A stretch of 32,769 nt of DNA, taken from Nostoc sp. KVJ20. Its GTDB lineage: Bacteria > Cyanobacteriota > Cyanobacteriia > Cyanobacteriales > Nostocaceae. How positions within the stretch are numbered: position 1 is the first letter of the stretch; every line of letters starts with the position of its first letter. Of this stretch, positions 15,236 through 23,281 are shown in pieces. Below the pieces are notes generated by a model. It was not told the DNA's origin. It ran no database searches and saw only the letters and a list, made by a program, of their open reading frames with translations. The stretch lies in NCBI RefSeq assembly GCF_001712795.1, contig NZ_KV757578.1, forward strand, positions 1 to 32,769. Reading direction: 5' to 3'. A program made the position numbers and the translations under genes.

Positions 15236-15781
15236 ATGTACAAGTTTGCCCCAGCTTGGGAGAAGGAGCAAATAGTCTTTGGTGCTGCGCGACCTGGATA
15301 CACTGACAAGAATGTTCAGGATTGGATAGAATTCATGAAGCGCCAAAATATCAAGCGTGTTTGCTGTCTTCTTGCTGAACAACAGCTAGCTTCTTTCTCT
15401 GATCTTCTCACAATGTACAAACAAGAATTTGGGAATCAGGTGGTTTGTTGGGCACCAATTGCAGATTTCCATTTATCTGATTTAGAAACCCTCACACAGA
15501 AAATACTTCCTTTCTTAATAGAAGCTGATGAACAAAATGAGAAAGTTATTGTACACTGCTCTGGTGGAATTGGACGTACTGGACATGTGTTAGCGGCATG
15601 GCTAGTTAGTATGCGAGGCTTATCAAATCAAGCTGCAATAAATGCTGTTAAGAGAACAGGAAGAAATCCTTATGAAGCTGCGATCGCTGCTGTATTTAGA
15701 GGTAGAAATCCCTTGACTGTTCTAAAACAACTTGACGTGCTTCTGAATAATTGCCGTCTAGCAATGCATAAAACATTTTAA
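15236..15781 (+). CDS. Dual-specificity/tyrosine protein phosphatase-like protein
   Basis: A 181-residue soluble phosphatase of the cysteine-dependent class. The active-site loop HCSGGIGRTG (residues 107-116) matches HCxxGxxRT with catalytic Cys108 and Arg114. Asp77 in the PIADFHLSD segment is a candidate general acid. The compact size fits the dual-specificity phosphatase group, which can act on phosphoproteins, nucleotides or phosphoinositide-like compounds; the substrate is not deducible. The ATG at 15236 is preferred over a TTG at 15197 because it begins just before the conserved AWEKEQIVFGAARPG. The stop is only 6 bp from a MITE copy, and a methyltransferase-like gene follows on the same strand. 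Confidence 0.85.
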   Translation: MYKFAPAWEKEQIVFGAARPGYTDKNVQDWIEFMKRQNIKRVCCLLAEQQLASFSDLLTMYKQEFGNQVVCWAPIADFHLSDLETLTQKILPFLIEADEQNEKVIVHCSGGIGRTGHVLAAWLVSMRGLSNQAAINAVKRTGRNPYEAAIAAVFRGRNPLTVLKQLDVLLNNCRLAMHKTF

Positions 15782-15787
15782 GTTTAC

Positions 15788-15894
15788 TATAGGACTCATA
15801 TTTGATTTCTGAAAAAACTCAGTACAACTAAGAAGCCTTCTTGACTGTTGCCTGTCTACGCAAATTCGTTCAGAAATCAAAGCGTATTCCTATA
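15788..15894. mobile_element. TA-type MITE, copy B
   Basis: A 107-bp element with the same termini and body as copy A (389-516) in reverse orientation; the two differ by a few substitutions and a 21-bp tandem-repeat indel. It begins TATAGGACTC and ends GTATTCCTATA, with TA at each edge. It sits between the phosphatase stop (15781) and the next start (15934) and may influence that gene's expression. Confidence 0.78.
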
Positions 15895-15933
15895 TTATCC
15901 TGTTTTAATCAGTCTATTGACGAGGTAAATTCT

Positions 15934-16623
15934 ATGGCAATGGTTTTAGAGAAAGTAGTTCCTTTTGGGAGGTCGATGGATGAATATATAAAAATATTCA
16001 ATTTAACAAATGCAGATTTAAATAAAAGAATCATTGGGATTGGGGATGGGCCAGCAAGCTTTAATGCCGAAATGACACGTCAGGGTAAAAGTGTAGTTTC
16101 TGTTGATCCACTATACCAATTTTCCGGTGATGAAATATTGCAAAGATTTAATGAAGTGGTAGATAACATCATTAACCAAGTCAAGGCGACATCGAATGAT
16201 TGGGTATGGAGCTATCATAAATCCCCGGATGATTTGCGACAAAATCGAGTCAAAGTTATTCAAGAATTTCTGTCTGATTATGAAACTGGCAAAAAGAGTA
16301 ATAGATATACAGTTGGTGAATTACCAAAATTGGCTTATGATAATCAAGAATTTGATATAGCTCTTTGTTCGCATTTATTATTTTTATATTCAGACCATCT
16401 CGATTACGATTTTCATTTAAATTCAGTAGGTGAGATGTTGCGTATTGCGAAAGAAGTCAGAATATTTCCCCTGATAACTTTAATGTGGAAACATTCACAA
16501 CATTTAGATGAAATAGTTAAATATTACACTTCGAAAGGTTACAAAATAGATATTGAAAAGGTTGAATACGAACTACAGCCTGGTGGAAACCAGATGTTGA
16601 AGATAACCAGATATGTTATGTAA
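15934..16623 (+). CDS. SAM-dependent methyltransferase-like protein
   Basis: A 229-residue protein with features of a class I (Rossmann) methyltransferase: IIGIGDGPASFNAEM near residues 33-47 as the SAM-binding loop, VVSVDPLYQF with the acidic residue after strand 2, and FDIALCSHLLFLYSD in the position of motif post-I/II. Strand 2 ends in Asp-Pro rather than the usual single acid. The substrate is unknown. The ATG at 15934 is preferred because GAGG (15922-15925) lies eight bases upstream and an earlier in-frame Val/Thr stretch is supplied by MITE sequence. The gene lies 40 bp after MITE copy B. Confidence 0.72.
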   Translation: MAMVLEKVVPFGRSMDEYIKIFNLTNADLNKRIIGIGDGPASFNAEMTRQGKSVVSVDPLYQFSGDEILQRFNEVVDNIINQVKATSNDWVWSYHKSPDDLRQNRVKVIQEFLSDYETGKKSNRYTVGELPKLAYDNQEFDIALCSHLLFLYSDHLDYDFHLNSVGEMLRIAKEVRIFPLITLMWKHSQHLDEIVKYYTSKGYKIDIEKVEYELQPGGNQMLKITRYVM

Positions 16624-16677
16624 TTCGTATCTATAAAAAATTGGTATAACCATCGGATGTATAGATTGTTAGGTATA

Positions 16678-17001
16678 TTATTCAGCAAACATTTCAGCCA
16701 AAGTATCTAAAACTGCTTTTTGTTCATCCGGGTCAATCTGACCTAGCTTTTTGACTAATCGAGTTTTGTCAACTGTACGAATTTGGTCTAGAACAATTTG
16801 CCCATTTTTACCCTGAAACTCACAAGTGACACGAGTCGGATAAGACTGTCCTTTATTTGTCATCGGAGCAACAATAACCGTGGCAATATATTTATTCATC
16901 TCATCTGGTGAAATTACTACACAGGGTCTTGTCTTTTGAATCTCACTGCCAATTGTTGGGTCGAGGTTAACCAAAAACACATCAAATCGATTCACTACCA
17001 C
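16678..17001 (-). CDS. mazF: MazF/PemK-type endoribonuclease toxin
   Basis: A 107-residue toxin of a type II toxin-antitoxin system that cuts mRNA at short specific sequences. The family signatures are clear: VNRFDVFLVNLDPTIGSE, KTRPCVVISPDEMN, VIVAPMT, and near the C-terminus QIRTVDKTRLVKKLGQI. A GTG at 17001 or at 16995 is the probable start; both overlap the end of mazE, the usual coupling that keeps toxin output below antitoxin. An upstream frame extension to 17022 lies wholly inside mazE. The module stands alone. Confidence 0.93.
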   Translation of the reverse strand: MVVNRFDVFLVNLDPTIGSEIQKTRPCVVISPDEMNKYIATVIVAPMTNKGQSYPTRVTCEFQGKNGQIVLDQIRTVDKTRLVKKLGQIDPDEQKAVLDTLAEMFAE

Positions 17002-17255
17002 TCCCACTCTAGATGCTCCCACTCTGTAGTTATTGCATCATCGAGCAGTGTATCGTCGTGTTGCTTCGCCATTCTTGCAAATGCTTCATCCCATCCATGA
17101 CGCGATTGAGAGGCAGCACGGACAATTAGGTGACAATCTTGAATTTCAATTTCCACCTCTTCGCCAATACCACTTTGTTCCAGCAGAAGTTTAGGAATGC
17201 GGATACCTTGAGAATTTCCGATTTTAACAATACGGGTTCTAATTGCTGTCCCCAT
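16995..17255 (-). CDS. mazE: MazE-type AbrB-fold antitoxin
   Basis: An 86-residue antitoxin. Residues 1-50 form the SpoVT/AbrB DNA-binding domain (TRIVKIGNSQGIRIPKLLLEQSG then EVEIEIQDCHLIVRA); the acidic, Trp-rich tail (WDEAF…TTEWEHLEWEW) should wrap around and inhibit MazF. The complex usually represses its own promoter, which would lie between 17256 and about 17350. The gene overlaps mazF. Its ATG at 17255 starts the conserved domain directly. Confidence 0.93.
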   Translation of the reverse strand: MGTAIRTRIVKIGNSQGIRIPKLLLEQSGIGEEVEIEIQDCHLIVRAASQSRHGWDEAFARMAKQHDDTLLDDAITTEWEHLEWEW

Positions 17256-17352
17256 GAGAAGACTTATCCTTGATTGTAATTACATTGTGATTACTAATCA
17301 GAATTTTGTCAACAAGCGCTCAATTTTTCAATAATTTTTAATGCGATCGCAC

Positions 17353-17419
17353 TTATCCCTCTTTCAAGAAACACTTGACTTAAAGCTTATGTAGAAAGGG
17401 TTTCTTGAAAGAGGGATAA
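17353..17419. repeat. Perfect 20-bp inverted repeat
   Basis: TTATCCCTCTTTCAAGAAAC (17353-17372) is repeated as its exact inverse at 17400-17419 around a 27-nt loop. It lies between mazE and the LysR gene and only 7 bp from the LysR stop codon. It may terminate the LysR transcript, but the outer TTATCCCTC also resembles the TTATATCCCTC arm at 32719, so a small dispersed palindrome is an alternative. Confidence 0.8.
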
Positions 17420-17425
17420 CTCATC

Positions 17426-18328
17426 TTATTTGCAGTCAGAGCATTTTCGTTTTAGAAAGTTAATCATGACTCGCACTTTGTTTGGTAAATAAGTTTGACT
17501 AGGGTATAAAAGCCATGCAGCTGTCTCGAAATCCGTCGCAGTCACATGATAATTTGGGAATAAGTCAATAAGCTTTCCCTGAGCGATATCTTCGTCAATC
17601 AGCCAGTTGGCTAACAGTGCAGGCCCCATACCAGCAAGCGCACAATCACGAAGTCCTAACGCATTTGATATCACTACATCACCTTCGATAGGTACTTCGC
17701 TGACTGTTCCATTATTGTCACGGAATAACCACCTTGATCGGAAGTTTGGTAAAGTGAAAAGTAGGCACTTATGAACTCGGAGATCGTCTGGAACGTGTAA
17801 GTACTTCTCACGCTCCACGTAGGCAGGACTAACGCACACTCGGTAGCGCGTGTTGAATAACTTTAGGCAGATAACACCAATCTGAATATTTGGCCCGAGA
17901 CGGATCGCTAAATCCACCCGTTCAGATACTAAATCAAGATTTGTATCTGTTAATAGTAGTTCAAGTTTGAGATCGGGAAATAAATCCCGAAATTCTGGGA
18001 GTAAGGGCACAAGAAACTTATGACCAAACGCTACTGAGGTCGTGACTCTCAAAGTACCGATAGGGCCAACACTGACTGCAAGGGCTTCGTCACGAGCGTG
18101 CTCTAGCTCATCTAACAAAGCATCAACACGACACAGGTAGAGATTTCCGGACTCTGTTAGGGTCATGTGCCGTGTTGTTCGCTGGAATAAGCGTATGCCT
18201 AATTCTTCCTCAAGAGAGGCGACGACCCGCGATACAGATGAGGGATCTATATTGTGGTCTCGGGCGACTGCTGCAAAACTGCCTCGACGAGCAACTTCAA
18301 TGAAAATACGTAAGCTTTCCAAATCCAT
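17426..18328 (-). CDS. LysR-family transcriptional regulator
   Basis: A 300-residue regulator with an N-terminal winged helix-turn-helix (MDLESLRIFIEVARRGSFAA… to residue 60, including SSVSRVVASLEEELGIRLFQR) and a periplasmic-binding-protein-like effector domain (about 88-295). It is close to the subgroup of short-chain LysR activators such as those near dehydrogenases and quinone or aromatic compound genes. It is divergent from the dehydrogenase gene at 18438 across 109 bp, the classic LysR arrangement, and likely controls that gene and possibly the genes behind it. The inducer is unknown. Confidence 0.95.
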   Translation of the reverse strand: MDLESLRIFIEVARRGSFAAVARDHNIDPSSVSRVVASLEEELGIRLFQRTTRHMTLTESGNLYLCRVDALLDELEHARDEALAVSVGPIGTLRVTTSVAFGHKFLVPLLPEFRDLFPDLKLELLLTDTNLDLVSERVDLAIRLGPNIQIGVICLKLFNTRYRVCVSPAYVEREKYLHVPDDLRVHKCLLFTLPNFRSRWLFRDNNGTVSEVPIEGDVVISNALGLRDCALAGMGPALLANWLIDEDIAQGKLIDLFPNYHVTATDFETAAWLLYPSQTYLPNKVRVMINFLKRKCSDCK

Positions 18329-18337
18329 TCTTGTATA

Positions 18338-18360
18338 TTATGCACGAGTGTGATGCAATA
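18338..18360. promoter_or_regulatory. Candidate LysR binding site
   Basis: TGCA at 18341-18344 and 18354-18357 form an interrupted palindrome (TGCA-N9-TGCA) ten bases upstream of the LysR start, within the divergent promoter region. It fits the spacing of T-N11-A LysR boxes loosely. The assignment rests on position and symmetry only. Confidence 0.35.
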
Positions 18361-18437
18361 GCAACTATTGATACCATTTGATAGATAAAGTAAGCTGATG
18401 CCCAAGAAAACAATCATCTCTCTAAGGAAATAATTAT

Positions 18438-19301
18438 ATGTCTATAGTTGCTGTACTTGGTATGGGTGCGATGGGGTCGCCCATGGCCGCAGCACTTTTA
18501 AAGGCAGGTCATGAGGTTAAAGTATGGAACCGAAGTCCAGATAAGACAGCTCCTCTTGTGGAGATGGGGGCTGAAGCCGCCGATACACCTCGTGCAGCTG
18601 TGAAGGAAGCAGACTTTGCTATCTGCATGGTGCGAGATGACGATGCCTCAAGGGATGTATGGTTAAATCCTGATACTGGTGCACTGGCTGGCTTGTCTAA
18701 AAACTCCGTAGCTATTGAAAGTTCAACAATAACTGTTGCTTGGGCGCGGGAACTTGCAAAGCACTTTTCTCATGAAGGAATCACCTTCTTGGATGCACCA
18801 GTAGCTGGTTCTCGCCCACAGGCAAAAGCAGGCCAGTTAATTTACTTTGTTGGTGGTGAAGCCGATGCTGTTGCAAAGGCAGAGCCAGTTTTAAAAGCTA
18901 TGGGTAACGCTGTACACCATGCTGGGCCAAGTGGAAGCGGAGCAGCTGTCAAACTTGCTGTCAATGCGCTGTTCAGTGTGCAAGTTGCAACTGTAAGCGA
19001 GTTGATTGGACTTATGCAACGTTGCGGACTAGATGAAACCAAAGTGATGGACATTGTGTCCTCAACTCCGGTGTGTAGCCCAGCAGCTAAAGCAGCCGCA
19101 GGTGGAATACTGGCTCGCAACTTTGCCCCAATGTTTCCTGTTGAGCTTGTGGAGAAAGATTTAGGTTATGTGTTCGACACAGCCAAACTAAATGGCGCGT
19201 CAGTGCCAATGGCGGAAACAGCTTGGCATATATTTACAGAAGCTATCAAGCAAGGTCACGGTGATGAGAACATCACTGCTGTGTCTCATCTCTATCTATA
19301 G
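18438..19301 (+). CDS. NAD(P)-dependent beta-hydroxyacid dehydrogenase
   Basis: A 287-residue member of the 3-hydroxyisobutyrate dehydrogenase / glyoxylate-succinic semialdehyde reductase family. The Rossmann motif GMGAMGSPMA (8-17) is followed by the substrate-binding DAPVAGSRPQAKAG (119-132) and the catalytic Lys172 in GSGAAVKLAVNAL. Cofactor preference (Arg at WNRSPDK, 30-36) suggests NADPH. Members reduce small aldehydes or beta-hydroxyacids. AAGGA (18424-18428) lies nine bases before the ATG. It is divergent from the LysR gene and is the first of three plus-strand genes. Confidence 0.92.
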   Translation: MSIVAVLGMGAMGSPMAAALLKAGHEVKVWNRSPDKTAPLVEMGAEAADTPRAAVKEADFAICMVRDDDASRDVWLNPDTGALAGLSKNSVAIESSTITVAWARELAKHFSHEGITFLDAPVAGSRPQAKAGQLIYFVGGEADAVAKAEPVLKAMGNAVHHAGPSGSGAAVKLAVNALFSVQVATVSELIGLMQRCGLDETKVMDIVSSTPVCSPAAKAAAGGILARNFAPMFPVELVEKDLGYVFDTAKLNGASVPMAETAWHIFTEAIKQGHGDENITAVSHLYL

Positions 19302-19484
19302 ATATATAGTTTTGTAGTTGGCTTTGGTTTTCATATTCAGGCTGAGTGGGGAACGAAATATGGTAATAGGCAAAATTTACCATTCTCCCTAATTTGTGCA
19401 ACAGCGCCAATTTAAATTAGTAAATCTGCATTTTTACTACATATTTAGCACTACCCATTTTTGCAATTACTTAGGAGAATTAAA

Positions 19485-20543
19485 ATGACCCAAGTAACAA
19501 GTAAAGCTTCAATTAACAAGCTTGACAAACCACAAACATCTGGTACAAAAGTTTGGGATGTGATCGTTGGTTTATACAATTATCCAACTTTGCTAGTTGC
19601 TCATGAACTAAAACTGTTTCCCCTCCTAGCGGAAACACCACGCACTTTAGAAGAGATTTCCCAGAGTCTAAACCTTGCACCACGAGCAGCAGGAACGCTT
19701 TTATCTGTATGTGCATCTCTGGATTTTATCGAACTAAAGGATGGATACTACTCCCTTACGAATGTTGCTTCTGAGTATTTACTTGAAACTAACCCTACTT
19801 CTTTTTGCGGCTATTTGGATTTGATGATTGCTAACGCCGATTCTTTCTCCTACGTGGGAGTTAAGAAAGCAATTTTAACAGATGCTCCTATTGTTTATGA
19901 GGGTGATTCACTATACGAAGTTCACGAACAAGAAAATAAAGATCAAGTTACGCGAACTTTTACAAAAGCGATGCATTCCATTAGTGTTGCTCCCGCCCTG
20001 GCGTGGACTGAAACTTTAGACCTATCTAGCAATAAACATCTGCTTGATATTGCTGGGGGTTCTGGCGCTCACAGCATCGGTGCAACCCTCAAGTGGCCTA
20101 AATTGAAAGCCACAATTTTGGATATAGCGCCAGTCTGCGAAGTCGCTCAAGAGTATATTGCCGAGTATGGACTGTCAGAGCAAATTACCACTGAAGTTAG
20201 GGATATGTGGAATGATCCTTTCCCCTCTGCTGATTTGCATTTTTACTCGCTGATATATCACAATTACGACCTTGAGAAAAACCGTTTTCTGACAAAAAAA
20301 AGCTTTGATAGTTTAGAGCCTGGTGGACGCATAATTATTCACCAGTGGCTATTTAACGATCATCGGACAGGGCCATTATCCACTGCGGCATTCAACGTGA
20401 TTATGCAGATTTGGTGTGCTGGCGGACAAGAATATTCAGGTCTGGAGCTATCTAGCATACTGGCAGAAGCTGGGTTTGTTGACATTGAAGTTAAACCGAC
20501 CTTTGAATACTGGAGTATTGTAACTGCTCGAAAGCCAGAGTAG
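19485..20543 (+). CDS. Family 2 O-methyltransferase
   Basis: A 352-residue SAM-dependent methyltransferase of the plant-type / hydroxyneurosporene-acetylserotonin O-methyltransferase group. The N-terminal part (about residues 20-105) is the winged-helix dimerisation domain (LLVAHELKLFPLLAETPRTLEEIS…). The SAM loop is LLDIAGGSGAHSI (about 182-194), followed by motif DIAPVCEVAQEY and the LEPGGRIIIHQWLFND segment. The substrate is likely a hydroxylated aromatic, polyketide or carotenoid-like compound. AGGAG (19473-19477) lies seven bases before the ATG at 19485. A 183-bp gap separates it from the dehydrogenase, so it may have its own promoter. Confidence 0.9.
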   Translation: MTQVTSKASINKLDKPQTSGTKVWDVIVGLYNYPTLLVAHELKLFPLLAETPRTLEEISQSLNLAPRAAGTLLSVCASLDFIELKDGYYSLTNVASEYLLETNPTSFCGYLDLMIANADSFSYVGVKKAILTDAPIVYEGDSLYEVHEQENKDQVTRTFTKAMHSISVAPALAWTETLDLSSNKHLLDIAGGSGAHSIGATLKWPKLKATILDIAPVCEVAQEYIAEYGLSEQITTEVRDMWNDPFPSADLHFYSLIYHNYDLEKNRFLTKKSFDSLEPGGRIIIHQWLFNDHRTGPLSTAAFNVIMQIWCAGGQEYSGLELSSILAEAGFVDIEVKPTFEYWSIVTARKPE

Positions 20544-20695
20544 GCGATCGCTAAAACACCGATTCAGTAATCAAAGATCATAGCCCTGCGCCTATTGGCA
20601 AGCATTACTGGATAAGTTGGGTAGCAATAAAGTTTTCTCAACATTAAAGACTTACCAACTCTACTGTAAAATTTTTAACTGGGAACTTGAAAATA

Positions 20696-21325
20696 ATGAC
20701 CAAACTCATAGTTTACGGAACTCCCCTCAGTACTTATGTTCGCACTGTCCGGTTGCTGCTAGAGTCAGCAGGTGTAGATTACACCCTTAAAGGAATTGAT
20801 ATCTTTACTGGAGAAAACCACTCAGCGGAGTATTTATCCAAAAATCCTTTTGGAAAAATACCAACTCTGGAAGTAGATGGGGAACTGCTTTATGAAACAA
20901 CAGCAATTACCGAATACCTCGATATAGTGTTTGCCGATAACAAGTTCAGCCCATCTGAACCGATGCTCAAAGCGCGGATGCGTCAGATAATAGGGATTAT
21001 TGATAACTATCTTTATGCTCATGTTGGAACAATTGTAATGCAATGCTTGGTTGTACCAAGTCAGGGCGGCAATACAGATTCCGATTTGGTACAAAAGGCT
21101 TCCGCACCAGCAAAAAAGGCTATAGAGGCAATTGAATCACTATCTGTTGCTAGCCCATATCTACTTGGTAGCCAACTAAGCATTGCCGATTTCTACCTAA
21201 TTCCTCTCTTCATCTACCTATCGCAGACTTCGGAGTTTGAGGTAATTACTGGTCAAACTCCGAAACTACGGAGTTGGTGGGATAAGGTCAATCAGCTTGA
21301 GAATGTGAAAAAAGTGACTGTATAA
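20696..21325 (+). CDS. Glutathione S-transferase family protein
   Basis: A 209-residue cytosolic GST. The N-terminal thioredoxin-like domain contains the Ser12 region (TPLSTYVRTVRLLL), NPFGKIPTLEVDG with cis-Pro56, and ETTAITEYL for glutathione binding; the C-terminal helical domain includes SQLSIADFYLIPLF. The enzyme would conjugate glutathione to an electrophile or act as an isomerase. ATG at 20696 starts the fold directly. It is the last of the plus-strand set and converges on the molybdenum cofactor genes across a 67-bp gap. Confidence 0.92.
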   Translation: MTKLIVYGTPLSTYVRTVRLLLESAGVDYTLKGIDIFTGENHSAEYLSKNPFGKIPTLEVDGELLYETTAITEYLDIVFADNKFSPSEPMLKARMRQIIGIIDNYLYAHVGTIVMQCLVVPSQGGNTDSDLVQKASAPAKKAIEAIESLSVASPYLLGSQLSIADFYLIPLFIYLSQTSEFEVITGQTPKLRSWWDKVNQLENVKKVTV

Positions 21326-21334
21326 TTTCCAATG

Positions 21335-21360
21335 GGGTTGTAAGCTGTTGCATACAACCC
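21335..21360. terminator. Convergent hairpin between the two enzyme sets
   Basis: GGGTTGTA (21335-21342) pairs with TACAACCC (21353-21360). It sits in the 67-bp gap between two converging stop codons and could end transcripts from both sides. The T-runs are weak. Confidence 0.55.
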
Positions 21361-21392
21361 TTCACTAACTGCAATCTGCTGTATTATCAATT

Positions 21393-21998
21393 TTAAAATC
21401 CCGTCCCATTTTTTATTAAAAGCTGCTCGTAATCATCTGGAGTATCTAAGTCAAATACACCTTCCGGGAAAGGAATTGCTAAAACTTCTCCAAGAGATTT
21501 TTTAATTATCTGTCTTGCACCATCCGTGCCACTGAGTCTGGTCAGTTTTGCAAATAAAGTGCGGTTAAATAATGCAGGAACACCTAGAGTGTTTGCATAT
21601 TGTGAAGCAACTATTGGCTTAAGAGTAGTTTCGTGAACTTCAACAAGTTGATTTATGAGTTGAGGTGAAATAAAAGGTTGATCGCATACCATCAAAACAA
21701 CAGCTTTTGCTTCTTTTTTGATGAGATTAAGGGCTTCTATACCAACACGAATAGAGCTACTTATTCCCTCACCAAAAAGTGGATTTTCCATAACATATAC
21801 TTGTTCTGAGTTAATCTCTGGTTTAATAAGTTCAGAATATGCCCCTAATACAACAATAATTGGGTGGCAAACTGAAGCAATTGCCACTTGAACGATATGC
21901 CCAATCAAACTCTGTTCACCGTAACGTAGAAGTTGTTTTGGCGTTCCCATACGAGTGGATGCACCAGCAGCAAGAATAATTATACCGACATCAGACAT
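21393..21998 (-). CDS. MocA-like molybdenum cofactor nucleotidyltransferase
   Basis: A 201-residue nucleotidyltransferase with the signature IILAAGASTRMGTPKQLL near the N-terminus and the metal-binding VCDQPFISP segment in the middle, and a C-terminal FDLDTPDDYEQL. Such proteins add CMP (MocA) or GMP (MobA) to molybdopterin. Pairing with XdhC and a xanthine-oxidase-family enzyme favours the cytidine cofactor used by many molybdenum hydroxylases. Its ATG overlaps the end of the xdhC-like gene by 19 bases. It is the last gene of the minus-strand run. Confidence 0.9.
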   Translation of the reverse strand: MSDVGIIILAAGASTRMGTPKQLLRYGEQSLIGHIVQVAIASVCHPIIVVLGAYSELIKPEINSEQVYVMENPLFGEGISSSIRVGIEALNLIKKEAKAVVLMVCDQPFISPQLINQLVEVHETTLKPIVASQYANTLGVPALFNRTLFAKLTRLSGTDGARQIIKKSLGEVLAIPFPEGVFDLDTPDDYEQLLIKNGTGF

Positions 21999-23131
21999 GT
22001 GATTTCCTCTCCATGAATTGAGCCAAGTCGTGCCCTGAGCATTCCACCAGCGCGATTTGCCAACACTGCTTGAATTTCTGCTACGATTGAGAGCGCGATC
22101 GCTTCTGGTGAATCTGCACCAATATCAAGACCCACAGGAGCGTAAAGACGTTGCAGTTGTGTATCTTTTGGCAAAAATTCCTCAGACTTGAGGTCTTGTA
22201 GTAATCGCTGAGTGCGACTTTTAGGGCCGAGAATACCAATGTAGGATACAGAAGATGGTAACAAGGTTCGCAGCAGTGCCAAATCGCTCTCATATCTATG
22301 AGTCATAACTATAGCAACTGTGCGTGAATTCAGATTGAGGTGGTTCTGAATTGTTTGAGGTTCGCTAAAAATAATTTGGTCTGCATTGGGAAAACGTTCA
22401 AAAGTTATATAGCCTGGTCTGTTATCGACAACTGTGACGTGCCAACCTTGGTGTTTGACAAGATTGACAACTGGGATGGCATCATGGCCTGCACCAAAAA
22501 CTACCAAAGGAACAATAGGATGAATGACTTCTAGGAAGACTCCAGCAATACCACTGGGAAGAATATAAGACTTTACCCGCGATTCCCCTTGGTTGAGTAC
22601 TTGTTGGACATCTACCAAAATCTGCTGCACAAGTAATTCATCTTCAATATTACTAATAACAGTACCATCTGGCTTTAAGAACAATCGAGATGCTACTTTG
22701 GCGATGATTTCTCCACTCACTTTAAATACAGTAGCCATTACCCCTGACTCTTGCCCATGCAGACATTCAGCAATAAAATCTAGCTGACCTTTGGCCAATT
22801 GGTTAGAAAGCGGCTCAATGAGTACCTCAACTACACCATTACAACCAAGACCAAATCCCCAAACAATATCATCGCTGGCAGTAGTATCATAGTTGACAAC
22901 AACCGGAACTCCATCAGCAAACATCAGGGCTTGGGCTTTTTCAAACACATCACTTTCTAAGCAACCACCACTCACACAGCCAATCATTTGCCCTTCTTCA
23001 GTCAGCAGCATCCTAGCACCAGGGCGACGATAGACAGAGCCACTAGTTTTGACAACGGTGGCTAGAGCAGTAAGTTCACCTTTCTTTTGACTTTGCTCAA
23101 AAGCTGCGAGGATGTTTTGAAGTTCTTTCAT
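21980..23131 (-). CDS. XdhC/CoxI-family molybdenum hydroxylase maturation factor
   Basis: A 383-residue protein that binds the molybdenum cofactor, helps its sulfuration and inserts it into a xanthine-oxidase-type enzyme. The XdhC_CoxI domain (start to about residue 80) shows GSVYRRPGARMLL and GCVSGGCLESDVF; the C-terminal Rossmann domain has VVFGAGHDAIPVVNLV and TVVDNRP. The start at 23131 is preferred because the conserved domain begins there; the frame extends 49 codons upstream without any family-like sequence. It overlaps the MocA-like gene and completes the accessory set for the hydroxylase at 26706-29346. Confidence 0.92.
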   Translation of the reverse strand: MKELQNILAAFEQSQKKGELTALATVVKTSGSVYRRPGARMLLTEEGQMIGCVSGGCLESDVFEKAQALMFADGVPVVVNYDTTASDDIVWGFGLGCNGVVEVLIEPLSNQLAKGQLDFIAECLHGQESGVMATVFKVSGEIIAKVASRLFLKPDGTVISNIEDELLVQQILVDVQQVLNQGESRVKSYILPSGIAGVFLEVIHPIVPLVVFGAGHDAIPVVNLVKHQGWHVTVVDNRPGYITFERFPNADQIIFSEPQTIQNHLNLNSRTVAIVMTHRYESDLALLRTLLPSSVSYIGILGPKSRTQRLLQDLKSEEFLPKDTQLQRLYAPVGLDIGADSPEAIALSIVAEIQAVLANRAGGMLRARLGSIHGEEITCLMSV

Positions 23132-23281
23132 GGGTGGTGTAGAGAAGGCAGGAGATAGAAGATAGGGAGAAGATATTCGGACTTCTTTATTTTCAGTAAA
23201 CCACAAACTTTTGAAATAGAACGTAAAAATAAGGGTTTCAGCCATCTTGAATGACGATCTGACAGCACACTTACCCATACT

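Noticed and set aside
21980..23278. XdhC-like protein starting at 23278
   Set aside because: The extra 49 residues lack family similarity, and the conserved domain begins at the Met at 23131.
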